A stretch of 45,803 bases of DNA from Microcystis viridis FACHB-1342 (GCF_014698335.1 NZ_JACJSV010000036.1:1-45803), one strand, 5' to 3'; numbered from the stretch's first letter, positions 24,890-34,256 are shown. Numbers and translations are program-made. The notes: a model not told the origin generated them from the letters alone.

Positions 24890-25552
24890 ATGGCTAATCA
24901 AACTCTTGGACTCGATCGACAATTTTATTCCTATTATCAATCTATCTGTCTGCGAGAATCTCCGATTTTAGCTCAATTACGTCAAGAAACTGCCTCTCAA
25001 CCCCTGGCAGTCATGCAGATTGCCCCCGAACAAGGTCAGTTTATGGCTTTTTTGGTACAGGCGATCGGGGCGAAAAAAGCCCTAGAAATAGGGGTTTTTA
25101 CCGGTTATAGTGCGCTAGTGGTAGCCTTAGCTTTACCCCCGCAAGGCAAGCTCATCGCCTGTGATCTGAGGGAAGAATATACCAGTATAGCCCGCCGTTA
25201 TTGGCAGCAGGCCGGTGTCGCCGATAAAATCGATTTAAGAATTGCCCCGGCCCTGGAGACTTTAGATCAATTAATCGCCGGGGGAGAAAGTAATAGTTTT
25301 GATTTTGTCTTTATCGATGCCGATAAAAGTAATTATGATTGCTACTACGAACAGGCGTTGCAATTGGTCAGAAGCGGCGGAATTATCGCTATTGATAATG
25401 TTTTTTGGTCAGGACGGGTAGCGACGGCCGATAGCAATGATAATCGCACCAAAATTATCCGTTCCCTTAATGCCAAAATTCAGCAGGATGAACGGGTCAA
25501 TATCAGTATTATTCCTATTGGTGATGGTTTGACCCTGGCCATGAAAAAGTGA
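24890..25552 (+). CDS. Class I SAM-dependent O-methyltransferase (CCoAOMT-like)
   Basis: 220 residues from the ATG at 24890, chosen because the extra 36 codons back to 24782 overlap the divergent kinase gene and are not conserved in character. SAM-binding motif I LEIGVFTGYSALVVALALP (about 65-83), motif II GKLIACDLREEY, metal and acidic residues FVFIDADKSNYDCYYEQAL (about 141) and AIDNVFWSGRV (about 169). The family methylates catechols and caffeoyl-like compounds using a divalent cation; the natural substrate in cyanobacteria is unknown. It shares a 106-base divergent promoter region with the kinase. Confidence 0.9.
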   Translation: MANQTLGLDRQFYSYYQSICLRESPILAQLRQETASQPLAVMQIAPEQGQFMAFLVQAIGAKKALEIGVFTGYSALVVALALPPQGKLIACDLREEYTSIARRYWQQAGVADKIDLRIAPALETLDQLIAGGESNSFDFVFIDADKSNYDCYYEQALQLVRSGGIIAIDNVFWSGRVATADSNDNRTKIIRSLNAKIQQDERVNISIIPIGDGLTLAMKK

Positions 25553-25663
25553 ATAAGCTAAGAGGTATTAGAAAAGCTTTTGCTCTTGCGGAAACCACCC
25601 AGGACAACGCTACATCCCTTAAGCTCCTTAACGACAGCACTAAGTTATAAGTTATCAGTTCAA

Positions 25664-25750
25664 CGGAGAGGGTGGGATTTGAACCCACGTTAGGTGTGAC
25701 CCTAAAGCAGATTTCGAGTCTGCCGCATTCAACCACTCTGCCACCTCTCC
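25664..25750 (-). tRNA. tRNA-Ser (anticodon CGA)
   Basis: The complement begins GGAGAGGTGGCAGAGTGG. The anticodon stem GCAGA/TCTGC encloses loop CTCGAAA (anticodon CGA), with a long class II variable arm, T-arm GTGGGTTCAAATCCCAC, and acceptor CTCTCC plus discriminator G. 87 nt; CCA is not encoded. Confidence 0.95.
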
Positions 25751-25812
25751 ACAGGGTTTGAGTCTGGATTATTATTTTAACAGATTACTTGTCCTAGGAT
25801 TGATTTTTTTTT

Positions 25813-26754
25813 ATGAATCAAGCTCCTTTTCTTCCAGTTAACCATCCCCGGCCTAACTTTCTCGACCGGTTAGGGAGTCTCTGGAAATTTTCCCGTCCCC
25901 ATACGATTATCGGCACTTCTTTAAGTGTTTTAAGTCTGTATTTGATTGCTTTAGGCAATATTAGCGATTTTTTTAGCCATTGGTCGGTTTTATTGCTCAC
26001 TTGGACTGCTTGTCTTGCGGGTAATGTCTATATTGTCGGTTTAAATCAGTTGGAAGACATCGACATCGATAAAATCAATAAACCCCATCTTCCCCTAGCC
26101 AAGGGCGAATTTTCTCGGTTAACAGGCGGGTTGATCGTGGGTTTTAGCGGTATTTTAGCAATCATACTGGCTTTTATCGGTGGTTTTTGGCTGTCAATCA
26201 CCGTGGGGATTAGTTTACTCATCGGCACTGCCTATTCCTTGCCACCAGTGCGGTTAAAACGCTTTCCCCTCTGGGCAGCCTTCTGTATTTTTACCGTCCG
26301 GGGTGTCATCGTTAATTTAGGTCTTTTTCGCCACTACAACACAGTTATTAATCAAAATCAGTCTATCTATCCCTCAGTCTGGGTTTTAACCGCTTTTGTT
26401 CTCGTTTTCACCGTTGCGATCGCTATTTTCAAGGATGTTCCTGACCTAGAAGGCGATCGCATTTACCAAATTACCACTTTTACCCTGCTGCTCGGCCCAG
26501 AAAAAATCTTAACAATTTCTCTCTTGACAATTTCTCTGTGTTATGCAGGTATGATTGTCGTCGGTCTCTTGGGAATAACGGGAATTAATTCTCCTCTGGC
26601 CATTGTCGCCCATCTGCTCCTACTTGTTCTTCTTTGGTGGCGTAGTCGCGGAGTAAATTTAGAAGATAAAAGCGAAATCAGCCGATTCTACCAATTTATT
26701 TGGAAATTATTCTTCCTGGAATACCTGATATTTCCCCTTGCTTGTTTAATATGA
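25813..26754 (+). CDS. hpt: Homogentisate phytyltransferase
   Basis: 313 residues, UbiA superfamily, about eight membrane helices. It condenses homogentisate with phytyl diphosphate, the committed step of tocopherol synthesis at the thylakoid or inner envelope-type membrane. The two Asp-rich motifs are visible: NQLEDIDIDKINKPHLPLAK (about 77-96) and FKDVPDLEGDRIYQI (about 203-217). SRPHTIIGTSLSVLSLYLIA near the start is typical of this subgroup and sets it apart from chlorophyll synthase. The ATG follows a T8 run with no clear RBS. tRNA-Ser lies upstream and a HigB stump just downstream. Confidence 0.9.
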   Translation: MNQAPFLPVNHPRPNFLDRLGSLWKFSRPHTIIGTSLSVLSLYLIALGNISDFFSHWSVLLLTWTACLAGNVYIVGLNQLEDIDIDKINKPHLPLAKGEFSRLTGGLIVGFSGILAIILAFIGGFWLSITVGISLLIGTAYSLPPVRLKRFPLWAAFCIFTVRGVIVNLGLFRHYNTVINQNQSIYPSVWVLTAFVLVFTVAIAIFKDVPDLEGDRIYQITTFTLLLGPEKILTISLLTISLCYAGMIVVGLLGITGINSPLAIVAHLLLLVLLWWRSRGVNLEDKSEISRFYQFIWKLFFLEYLIFPLACLI

Positions 26755-26815
26755 AAATATCTCCTTTTTTAGCGGCCATTCCCTCACTTTTGCTAGGTGG
26801 CACAAGCGCACCTAG

Positions 26816-26974
26816 TCAAGAAACCATCTCCGAATTCCACCAGGGAATAAGTTGGAGGCACTCCGAGGAGATAGGAAGGGGCAGTACAGCATCCGAATCA
26901 ACGACCAGTACCGCATCTGTTTCGTTTGGACAGAAAGCGGACCTTCTCAAGTAGAGATAGTGGACTACCATTGA
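26816..26974 (+). pseudogene. HigB toxin, 5'-truncated
   Basis: The frame opens after TAG at 26813 and reads [20 protein letters not shown] then [18 protein letters not shown] and VEIVDYH before TGA. This is the C-terminal half of a HigB/RelE-type mRNA interferase, including the conserved G-D-R-x-G-Q-Y-S-I-R-I-N region. The first roughly 40 residues are missing and no start codon is usable. The intact antitoxin follows 8 bases later. Confidence 0.82.
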
Positions 26975-26982
26975 GGTGAAAG

Positions 26983-27312
26983 ATGATCCGAGTACCAACC
27001 CATCGCGCCCCCAGCCATCCAGGAGAAGTTCTCCTTTATGATTTTCTGGAACCGATGAACCTGACACAGCGAGAGCTGGCTTTAAGACTTCACGTTCCTT
27101 ACCAGCGAGTCAACGAGCTAGTCAATGCCCGACGAGGCATTACCCCCAGCACGGCACTCCGTCTGGCAAAGTTCTTCGGCAACTCACCCGATTTCTGGCT
27201 GAATCTGCAATTGCGGTGGGATATTTATCAGGTAAAAAAGAAGGAGGACGGGGAAATAGAGAAAATATCTCCTCTAAAGTGTTGTAAAATGACAAATTTT
27301 AGTGAATTATAA
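26983..27312 (+). CDS. higA: HigA family antitoxin (XRE helix-turn-helix)
   Basis: 109 residues. APSHPGEVLLYDFLEPMNLT (9-28) followed by the HTH QRELALRLHVPYQRVNELVN and GITPSTALRLAKFFGNSPDF is the classic HigA profile. A GAGGTGAAAG box lies just before the ATG, and the order toxin-then-antitoxin is the normal hig order. Since the toxin is truncated, the antitoxin is now an orphan that may still bind its own operator. The tail after LQLRWDIY (about 88-109) diverges from the usual HigA ending, so its 3' end may also have been replaced. Confidence 0.88.
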   Translation: MIRVPTHRAPSHPGEVLLYDFLEPMNLTQRELALRLHVPYQRVNELVNARRGITPSTALRLAKFFGNSPDFWLNLQLRWDIYQVKKKEDGEIEKISPLKCCKMTNFSEL

Positions 27313-27338
27313 TACAAAAATTCGAGAAATCTACGAAT

Positions 27339-30300
27339 ATGCCCGACGAAAATACGGAGAACCAAGAAGCTCAAATGACAATCCCATTGGTTAGAGCTAC
27401 TGACATTGCTGAATATATTCGTTATCAATCATGCGATCGCCGTTTTAAGTTAAAGTACAAAAATTATGAACTTGCCAAAAAAGATATTCCTTTTTATGAG
27501 TTGATTTTTTCAACCTCTTTAGACCCGGTTTTAGAAGCAGAAGGTCGAAAAAGAGAGGATGAATGGGAGAAATCACTTCAGAAAGAAGGATTAGTAGATT
27601 TAACCCAAATAGAGCAGAATTCTAAGGAAGACAAATCAACTAATTGGAATGACTTTGTTGAAAAGTTAACAAATTTGTCAGTCGGACAAAAAGCTTATGG
27701 ACGGGAAATTGGTATCAATGGAAAACTGGGAGAATTTGAGATTAGTGGGCAAATTGATTTTGTAATTGTTTTTTGGGAAAATGAACAACCTAAACTGCGA
27801 TTAGTTGAGTGTAAAGCGTCTCGAAAAGATAGAACTTATCATCGAGTACAAGTTGCTTTATATAGAATGCTTTTACGTCAACTGATAAACGATAATCCAA
27901 TCACTATCAATGGAATAAATTTAAAGCCTAAAAATATTGAATGTGTTGTAGTTCGCATTGATGAAAATACTAATAAAAGTCAAGATATTATTAAATCTGA
28001 AGCTTTAAACCTAGATACAATAGAAGCTGATATTAATCGTTTAGTAGCTTCTGATGGTGTGCTAAAACGTATTATTGAAACTGATTTAACTGATTTAGAT
28101 TATCAATTAGACCAAAAATGTAGTGACTGCACATTGAGTGTTCATTGTTTAGCTGAAAGTGCAAGAGAACGCCGTTTAGAATTATTGGGAATAGATTCAT
28201 CAGTTGTTAAATCATTGAATAAAGTAGGTATTCAAAATCTTGATGATTTAGCCGAGATTGACTTAGCAGGAAATCAAGCTATTCAACTTCAAAAAGATAT
28301 AAGTTTTACAGAGAATCTAGAACTGCTTAAATTAAAGGCAAACACTCGTCGGCGGACTCTTCCTGGTGGAGACTTAGATCCAAGAACCTATGAAGTGACG
28401 GCACTTCCGAGTTATTCAGGTAAGAGTCAACTTCCAGAACATACAATTAATGGAAAACGCCTTATTCGTGTCTATCTTTCTGTTGAGTATGATTATGTAG
28501 AAAATAGAATAGGTGCGCTGGCTGCTCATGTTACTAAAAGTGAGGGAAAATTAGACCCAAAATTTGAGCAAAATGCAGATGGTAAATGGCAACCAGATCC
28601 TAACATTAAAGAATATTTAGAAGAAGGAATTGATGAAAATAATAAACCTATTTTTAAAGAAAAAGAACTTGAGGGAGAAGATTTAATTAAATTTAAAACT
28701 TCAGCATGGACAGGAGATTATAAAGAAGATAATGGTTCTGAAAAAGAGTTAATACAAGGATTTTTATTAGAATTAGTTGGTAAGATTGCCAAGATAGCTA
28801 AAACAGAACAAGCACCCATTCATTTTTATGTTTGGTCACGTCAAGAAATGACTCAATTAGTTGAGGGATGTTCTCGCGTTAATTCAGCACTATTGAGTCA
28901 TTTACGAGAGTTACTAGGATGTCGAGAAAGTTTAGAACAACTTATTTACTCTTGTCTTTCCGATGAAGTAGATCGCCGTTATGCTTTAGGATGGACAGGT
29001 AGAGATTTAGCGGTTGTCACTTCTCTTAAGTGGTTTGGAAGACGTTACCATTGGAGACGGGAGATCAATGGAAGGCTTGTTAATTTAGATCAGGCTTTTT
29101 CTCAAGATATATTTGACTTTAAAAATAATTTAGAAATAGATGATAATAATCAATGGGCGACATCACAATCTCAAAATGTTCGTAAGCATCAGTTTGAAGT
29201 TAGACTAAGATACTTTAATTCTCTAAGTGCAGCTTATTGGCGTGCCTTATGGCGAACACTTCCTGACCCTAATGAGCCAACACTTCCCCCCAAGTTAAAA
29301 AGCTCCATTGAACGCTACAATCAAGCACAAAAACCGAATTATTTAAAAGAGTATTTTCGCGCTCGTACTCATGCTATCAGATGGATTGAAGAAGGAATTA
29401 GATTTAAGAATCCAGAAATAACAAAAAAATCTTTGACTATTGCTGATTTACCCGTTTTTAGTTTAGATGTGGATGCTGCCCAGGCAGCTATTGATTTTCT
29501 TCGTTTGGATCAGCACGTTAAGGTAACAGATTGGATTGCTAATCATTTAATACCACCTATCTACCGTGTTTCTTTAGGGAGAACAATACCTGTAAAAAAT
29601 GTAAGGTTACAGGGTGATAATAGACTAACAGCAGAAATTAATCTTGATGGATATAATATTACGGCTGAAGTTTTACAAGCTAACTGTACCATTGATGTAG
29701 GTTCTTTTGTTAGACTTAGTCCTAGTTCCGAAGATCCACATCAAGGTCAAACAATCAGACAACTTTTTGCTGGTGGAAGTACCTGTGTTGTAGAAAAAAT
29801 TGACTGGGATACTGAGCAGATAGAGCTTTCTGTTATTCCTGGTAAGTCACAACTCTATCGACTTTACAGTAAATCTCATAACGGCGTAACACAAGTTTTT
29901 CAAAACGCGACTTTAGATGAAAGTCCATCGGATTTTATAGCTGGAAGGGTTGATCAAAAATTACAAAATGCTAAAGATAATCACATTTGTAAATGGTTAA
30001 ATCCGCAAACTCCTCAAATCCCCCCACAAACTCCTATTTCGGAGAATGATTTAGAACAATATTCTAATCTACTTGATACTTTACCGTTATCAAACAATCA
30101 AAAACTGGATGAAAAGCAACTTGAAGTAATTATTAAGGGATTGAATACAAGAATTCAACTTTTACAAGGACCACCGGGAACTGGAAAAACAGAAACAACT
30201 GCGATCGCTACTTTTCTAAGAATCTTGGCGCGTCGCAATGTTGGCGATATTGTTCTGATTGCGGCTCATACGCATACTGCTGTAGATAATTTACTCTTAC

Positions 30301-31559
30301 GTTTAGATAAATTGTTGCCAACTTTGCAAGAACACGCCAATGATTATCAACTTTCTGTTCCACCAATTAAGTTGAGTAAAGTGCATTCTAAAGAAATTAA
30401 GAGAACAGGCGGAAATATCACTGATTTTTCCGCAAAATCTTGCTTTGAAAAAATTAATAATTTACGAGGTAAGAAAACAGCTAAAAAAATAACTATATAT
30501 AACTGTATAGCAGTTATTGGTGGAACAACGGGCGCAATTTTAAAGATGTTAAATACACTGCAACAGGCAAAAACTTTTCCTCAATATTATCCTCAAGGTT
30601 TTAAAACAACTACTTTAATAGTCGATGAAGCAAGTATGATGGTATTTCCTCAATTTCTGGCTTTAGCTACATTAGTTAAAGATGATGGTGAAATTATGTT
30701 GGCAGGAGATCACAGACAACTCGCTCCTATTATTACTCATGATTGGGAAAATGAAGATCGTCCTCCTGTTTTACTTTATCAACCCTATGTCAGTGCTTAT
30801 CAAGCTATTCAAAATCTTAAAGAAAACTCAGATATTGAAATATCTGATGAAGCAATATTACGTTCAGCTTTAGATTATACTCATCGTTTACCCCATGAAA
30901 TTCGTGAACTTATTGCACGTCTTTATCGCAAAGATAACATTGAATTACAAGGAAAACCAAGAGATGAAAGTATAAAACAAGATGAAATTACGGGAACTTG
31001 GGAAAAACTTTTACAGGGAAATGGAGGTCTTTATCTTGTTGTTCATGATGAACGTGAATCAAAACGTAGCAATCAAATTGAAGTGAAAATAATCAAAAAA
31101 ATTCTTGATGCGGGAGGAGATATTCCTAATGGTTCTACTGCAATTCTTACACCCCATCGCGCTCAAAGATCGCTACTAAAAACCAAATTAGCAAATTATT
31201 ATGAAAACGCTGTAGATGTAATTGATACAGTCGAGAAAGTGCAGGGTGGTGAGCGTGACAATGTGATCGTTTCTGCAACAGCAAGTAATCCATCAGCAAT
31301 TGGCAAGACTGTGGAGTTCATTCTTAGTTTAAATCGCTCAAACGTTGCATTTTCAAGAGTTAAAAAGCGTTTAATAGTAGTTTGCTCTAAAACTCTCCTA
31401 GACTATATTCCAAAAGAGATTGAACACTATGAAGAAGCAACATTATGGAAAGCTTTACGTTCTGAATGTACCGATACTCTGTTTAATGACAATATTGATA
31501 AGCATCAAGTACAGGTTTTGACAAGATCACTAAAAAGCCGAACTAAGGAAGGCGATTAA
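27339..31559 (+). CDS. RecB-like Fe-S nuclease fused to SF1 (Dna2/UPF1-type) helicase
   Basis: 1406 residues. The N-terminal PD-(D/E)XK nuclease shows GQIDFVIVF (Asp about 139), RLVECKAS (Glu about 155, Lys about 157) and a QVALYRMLLRQL helix. Cys32 plus C-x2-C-x5-C (about 261-270, KCSDCTLSVHC) match the four-cysteine Fe-S staple of AddB/Dna2 nucleases. A helix-hairpin-like segment (LNKVGIQNLDDLAEIDLAG) and about 600 residues of unassigned middle follow. Then helicase: GPPGTGKTET (about 943), VDEASMM (about 1094), GDHRQLAP (about 1122), TPHRAQR (about 1270), VQGGERDN (about 1300). It resembles TM0106-type RecB-like proteins. It is visibly more A+T-rich than its neighbours, and HigA lies just upstream: probably acquired. 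An anti-phage role is inference. Confidence 0.85.
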   Translation: MPDENTENQEAQMTIPLVRATDIAEYIRYQSCDRRFKLKYKNYELAKKDIPFYELIFSTSLDPVLEAEGRKREDEWEKSLQKEGLVDLTQIEQNSKEDKSTNWNDFVEKLTNLSVGQKAYGREIGINGKLGEFEISGQIDFVIVFWENEQPKLRLVECKASRKDRTYHRVQVALYRMLLRQLINDNPITINGINLKPKNIECVVVRIDENTNKSQDIIKSEALNLDTIEADINRLVASDGVLKRIIETDLTDLDYQLDQKCSDCTLSVHCLAESARERRLELLGIDSSVVKSLNKVGIQNLDDLAEIDLAGNQAIQLQKDISFTENLELLKLKANTRRRTLPGGDLDPRTYEVTALPSYSGKSQLPEHTINGKRLIRVYLSVEYDYVENRIGALAAHVTKSEGKLDPKFEQNADGKWQPDPNIKEYLEEGIDENNKPIFKEKELEGEDLIKFKTSAWTGDYKEDNGSEKELIQGFLLELVGKIAKIAKTEQAPIHFYVWSRQEMTQLVEGCSRVNSALLSHLRELLGCRESLEQLIYSCLSDEVDRRYALGWTGRDLAVVTSLKWFGRRYHWRREINGRLVNLDQAFSQDIFDFKNNLEIDDNNQWATSQSQNVRKHQFEVRLRYFNSLSAAYWRALWRTLPDPNEPTLPPKLKSSIERYNQAQKPNYLKEYFRARTHAIRWIEEGIRFKNPEITKKSLTIADLPVFSLDVDAAQAAIDFLRLDQHVKVTDWIANHLIPPIYRVSLGRTIPVKNVRLQGDNRLTAEINLDGYNITAEVLQANCTIDVGSFVRLSPSSEDPHQGQTIRQLFAGGSTCVVEKIDWDTEQIELSVIPGKSQLYRLYSKSHNGVTQVFQNATLDESPSDFIAGRVDQKLQNAKDNHICKWLNPQTPQIPPQTPISENDLEQYSNLLDTLPLSNNQKLDEKQLEVIIKGLNTRIQLLQGPPGTGKTETTAIATFLRILARRNVGDIVLIAAHTHTAVDNLLLRLDKLLPTLQEHANDYQLSVPPIKLSKVHSKEIKRTGGNITDFSAKSCFEKINNLRGKKTAKKITIYNCIAVIGGTTGAILKMLNTLQQAKTFPQYYPQGFKTTTLIVDEASMMVFPQFLALATLVKDDGEIMLAGDHRQLAPIITHDWENEDRPPVLLYQPYVSAYQAIQNLKENSDIEISDEAILRSALDYTHRLPHEIRELIARLYRKDNIELQGKPRDESIKQDEITGTWEKLLQGNGGLYLVVHDERESKRSNQIEVKIIKKILDAGGDIPNGSTAILTPHRAQRSLLKTKLANYYENAVDVIDTVEKVQGGERDNVIVSATASNPSAIGKTVEFILSLNRSNVAFSRVKKRLIVVCSKTLLDYIPKEIEHYEEATLWKALRSECTDTLFNDNIDKHQVQVLTRSLKSRTKEGD

Positions 31560-32075
31560 GGATAACCTTGCTGCCTTGATTGACTACTGGGCGATCGATT
31601 GGGATTATGACGGCATAACCTGATTTGATGCTGACTTGTAATTGATAATAACTGAGTAATGCAGTATTAAGAGACAGGCTAAATCCTTAGGAGAGATTTA
31701 CAAAATTGTAACCAATCTTTTCAAATAGATAAATCGTGCGTCAATCTATTCCCAGCCTGAAACCTTATAAGTCTCTCTCTCCTAAACGTTTTGTGAGAAC
31801 TATTAACATTAATCAATTTCATTGTAATTTAAGAAAAGATGCTGATTTTTCGCCTATCTCAAGTGCGTAGATTTTTGAGGATTAAAGATGATGGTAGGAG
31901 ATTCTTAGATTTAGGCAAATTCCCCGAAAACCGCCCCCTTTGTCAGGAAGCATTTATAGAGATTATGATGACTATTTGAGCAATGATTTATGATATAATC
32001 AAGACGGCTGACCAAAATAGCACCTAAATTCAGAACTATCTAGAATTACAGCTTTAATTTCCGCCTAACTAAACT
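31560..32075. other. Intergenic region downstream of the nuclease-helicase gene
   Basis: 516 bases without an intact gene. A 24-codon frame at about 31550-31620 reads KDNLAALIDYWAIDWDYDG and stops, and could be the end of a lost DNA methylase or other gene (weak). The remainder is A+T-rich and includes GATTTATGATATAATCAAG near 31985, a plausible extended -10 for the ferredoxin gene. Confidence 0.4.
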
Positions 32076-32444
32076 ATGACTAAATATCATCAAATCACCG
32101 TTAACAATCGTCAGACGGGCGAAAAAATTACCACCACCGTTCCTGAGGATAACTATATACTCCACAGTCTGGAAAAACAGGGCTATCAATTACCCTTTTC
32201 CTGTCGCAATGGAGCTTGTACCAGCTGCGCGGTCAGGGTATTATCGGGAGATATCCATCAACCAGAAGCGATCGGACTATCGCCGGAATTAAAAGCCAGA
32301 GGTTATGCTTTACTTTGTGTCAGTTATGCCCGTGGCGATCTGGAAGTAGCCACCCAGGACGAAGATGAAGTCTATGAACTGCAATTCGGTCGCTTTTTTG
32401 CTCGTGGGAAAGTGCGTTTTGGTTTACCCTTAGATGAGGAATAG
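32076..32444 (+). CDS. FdC2-type [2Fe-2S] ferredoxin with C-terminal extension
   Basis: 122 residues. The plant-type ferredoxin fold has cluster ligands C-x4-C-x2-C in SCRNGACTSCAVRV (about 43-56) and a fourth Cys in ALLCVSYARGD (about 86). After the normal end, DEDEVYELQFGRFFARGKVR (about 96-115) forms the conserved tail that marks FdC2, a group shared by cyanobacteria and chloroplasts. Family knowledge links FdC2 to specialised electron transfer rather than bulk photosynthetic flow. It is followed after 14 bases by the IMPase gene, so probably co-transcribed. Confidence 0.88.
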   Translation: MTKYHQITVNNRQTGEKITTTVPEDNYILHSLEKQGYQLPFSCRNGACTSCAVRVLSGDIHQPEAIGLSPELKARGYALLCVSYARGDLEVATQDEDEVYELQFGRFFARGKVRFGLPLDEE

Positions 32445-32458
32445 ATTAGGGATTAATC

Positions 32459-33280
32459 GTGCTAGATACCAGCAGCCAATTAGAAAAATACTTAGACATT
32501 GCCAGCGAAGCCGCTCTAGCGGCGGGAACAATTATCCTCGATAATTGGGGTAAAATCGAGACAATAGAAGAAAAAGGGCGATCGGGCGATTTAGTGACGG
32601 AAATAGATCGTCGAGCAGAAACAGAAATTCTCAAAATTATTGGCCGTCACTTTCCCAAACACGGGATTTTAGCGGAAGAATCGGGAAAACTGCCAGGGAC
32701 CGATAGCGACTATCTCTGGGCGATCGATCCTCTCGATGGAACCACCAACTATGCCCACGGTTATCCCGTATCCGTCGTCTCCATCGGACTACTGATCGCA
32801 GGGATAGCAGCAGTGGGAGTCATCTATAACCCCTTTAGAAAGGAACTATTTCGGGCAGCCCGGGGTTTGGGGGCCACTCTGAACCGTCGTCCCATCCATG
32901 TCTCCCGGACCGGTGAACTAGAAAAAAGTTTACTGGTGACGGGTTTTGCCTACGATCGCTGTCAAACCTCCGATAATAATTATGCCGAATTCTGTTATTT
33001 GACCCATCTGACCCAAGGGGTACGCCGCAGCGGTTCCGCTGCCAACGACTTAACCGATGTGGCCTGTGGGCGCTTAGATGGTTATTGGGAACGAGGGATT
33101 AATCCCTGGGATCTGGCCGCAGGAGTTATTCTGATCGAAGAAGCTGGGGGTAAAATTAGCGCCTACGATGAGAGTCCTTTTTTGATAGAAACGGGGCGAA
33201 TCCTGGCTACTAACGGACAGATTCACACCCCCTTAAGCCAAGCTCTGCAAAAAGCGGCTTCTTGGAGCTTTCAGTTTTAA
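32459..33280 (+). CDS. Inositol monophosphatase family protein
   Basis: 273 residues from a GTG start. Metal-binding motifs: GILAEESG (Glu about 72), WAIDPLDGTTNYAHGYPVSV (about 91-110) and the C-terminal NPWDLAAGVILIEEAGG (about 217-233). These define the Mg2+-dependent, Li+-sensitive IMPase/FBPase-like fold. The substrate could be inositol phosphate, histidinol phosphate or another phosphate ester; the sequence does not decide. It lies in a run ferredoxin - IMPase - J-domain protein with short gaps. Confidence 0.92.
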   Translation: MLDTSSQLEKYLDIASEAALAAGTIILDNWGKIETIEEKGRSGDLVTEIDRRAETEILKIIGRHFPKHGILAEESGKLPGTDSDYLWAIDPLDGTTNYAHGYPVSVVSIGLLIAGIAAVGVIYNPFRKELFRAARGLGATLNRRPIHVSRTGELEKSLLVTGFAYDRCQTSDNNYAEFCYLTHLTQGVRRSGSAANDLTDVACGRLDGYWERGINPWDLAAGVILIEEAGGKISAYDESPFLIETGRILATNGQIHTPLSQALQKAASWSFQF

Positions 33281-33317
33281 TGCGATTATCATTTTGATTA
33301 AAGTTAGGATACTCTCT

Positions 33318-34256
33318 ATGACTTTTCCAATTTCCCAGGGATTATTTCAATATGATTTAATCGATCACTTCGCTATTTTAGGAGTCTCGATCGATGCCGA
33401 ACAGGAGGAGATTCGCCAGCGTTACTTAAAAATCGCCTATAAACTCCATCCTGATACCTGTCGCACTTACACCCCCGATGAAAAAGAACAGGCTCATCAG
33501 TTACTTTCAAAATTAGTTAACCCCGCCTACGAACATCTGAGCCACGATCTATCTCGCGAAGAATTTCGCCTTGTTTTAGCACAAATGGGCAAGGCAATGG
33601 GGAGAGATTTGAGTAAAATCACCATCAGTAGCGAACCAGCTAGAAAACTAGCCCAATCTAGCGCTAACTACGAATTAGTCTATCAAAAAATCCTGCAATC
33701 TTTGGCGATCGATCAATATACCGCTCTGGAAAATACCTATCAAAAAATCGCCCAACTCAGTGAACTCAATCTCGTTTATCTGATCTTAACCGAAGGTAGG
33801 GGCAACAGGAAAACCACCCCGAAAGTCTTTATCTCCCAGGGCAATACTAACCAGTCCGAGTTAGTGGTCGCGGCTGTCACCACGGCAGCCCCAGCTAAAG
33901 CGAAGGAATCGCCCCTAGAAGCCTATATTCGCCGCGCCCAAGCTTCTCTTGACGAAAATAACCCCGCCCAAGCTTTGCGAGAATTGCGCGATGCCCTGCG
34001 GCAAGAACCGGATAATGGCATCTGTCACGCCCTGATCGGTTTAGCCTACCTGCGACAAAATCAACTGTCCATGGCCCGGGTTCATATCAATCGCGCTTGG
34101 CAAACCAACCCCAAAGATGCGACGGTGATTAGGAGCAAACGGGAACTAGATAAAGTAATTAATTCTAATACTGAAATGCAAGACCAGAAAGGACAAAAAG
34201 AGGAAGGAGAGCGCAAGGGCGGTTTTTGGTCTCGATTTGGTGGTAAAAAGAAATAG
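33318..34256 (+). CDS. J-domain protein with C-terminal TPR-like region
   Basis: 312 residues from the ATG at 33318 (MTFPISQGLFQYDLIDHFAI); an upstream TTG at 33294 only adds eight residues. J-domain: HFAILGVSIDAEQEEIRQRY then the H-P-D motif in KLHPDTCRTYTPDEKEQ (about 46), the loop that stimulates DnaK ATPase. A linker and a TPR-like helical pair (SPLEAYIRRAQASLDENNPA, about 205, and ICHALIGLAYLRQNQLSMAR) follow, then a charged, Lys-rich tail. It is probably a specialised DnaK co-chaperone or scaffold in cyanobacteria; clients unknown. Third gene of the ferredoxin run. Confidence 0.85.
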   Translation: MTFPISQGLFQYDLIDHFAILGVSIDAEQEEIRQRYLKIAYKLHPDTCRTYTPDEKEQAHQLLSKLVNPAYEHLSHDLSREEFRLVLAQMGKAMGRDLSKITISSEPARKLAQSSANYELVYQKILQSLAIDQYTALENTYQKIAQLSELNLVYLILTEGRGNRKTTPKVFISQGNTNQSELVVAAVTTAAPAKAKESPLEAYIRRAQASLDENNPAQALRELRDALRQEPDNGICHALIGLAYLRQNQLSMARVHINRAWQTNPKDATVIRSKRELDKVINSNTEMQDQKGQKEEGERKGGFWSRFGGKKK

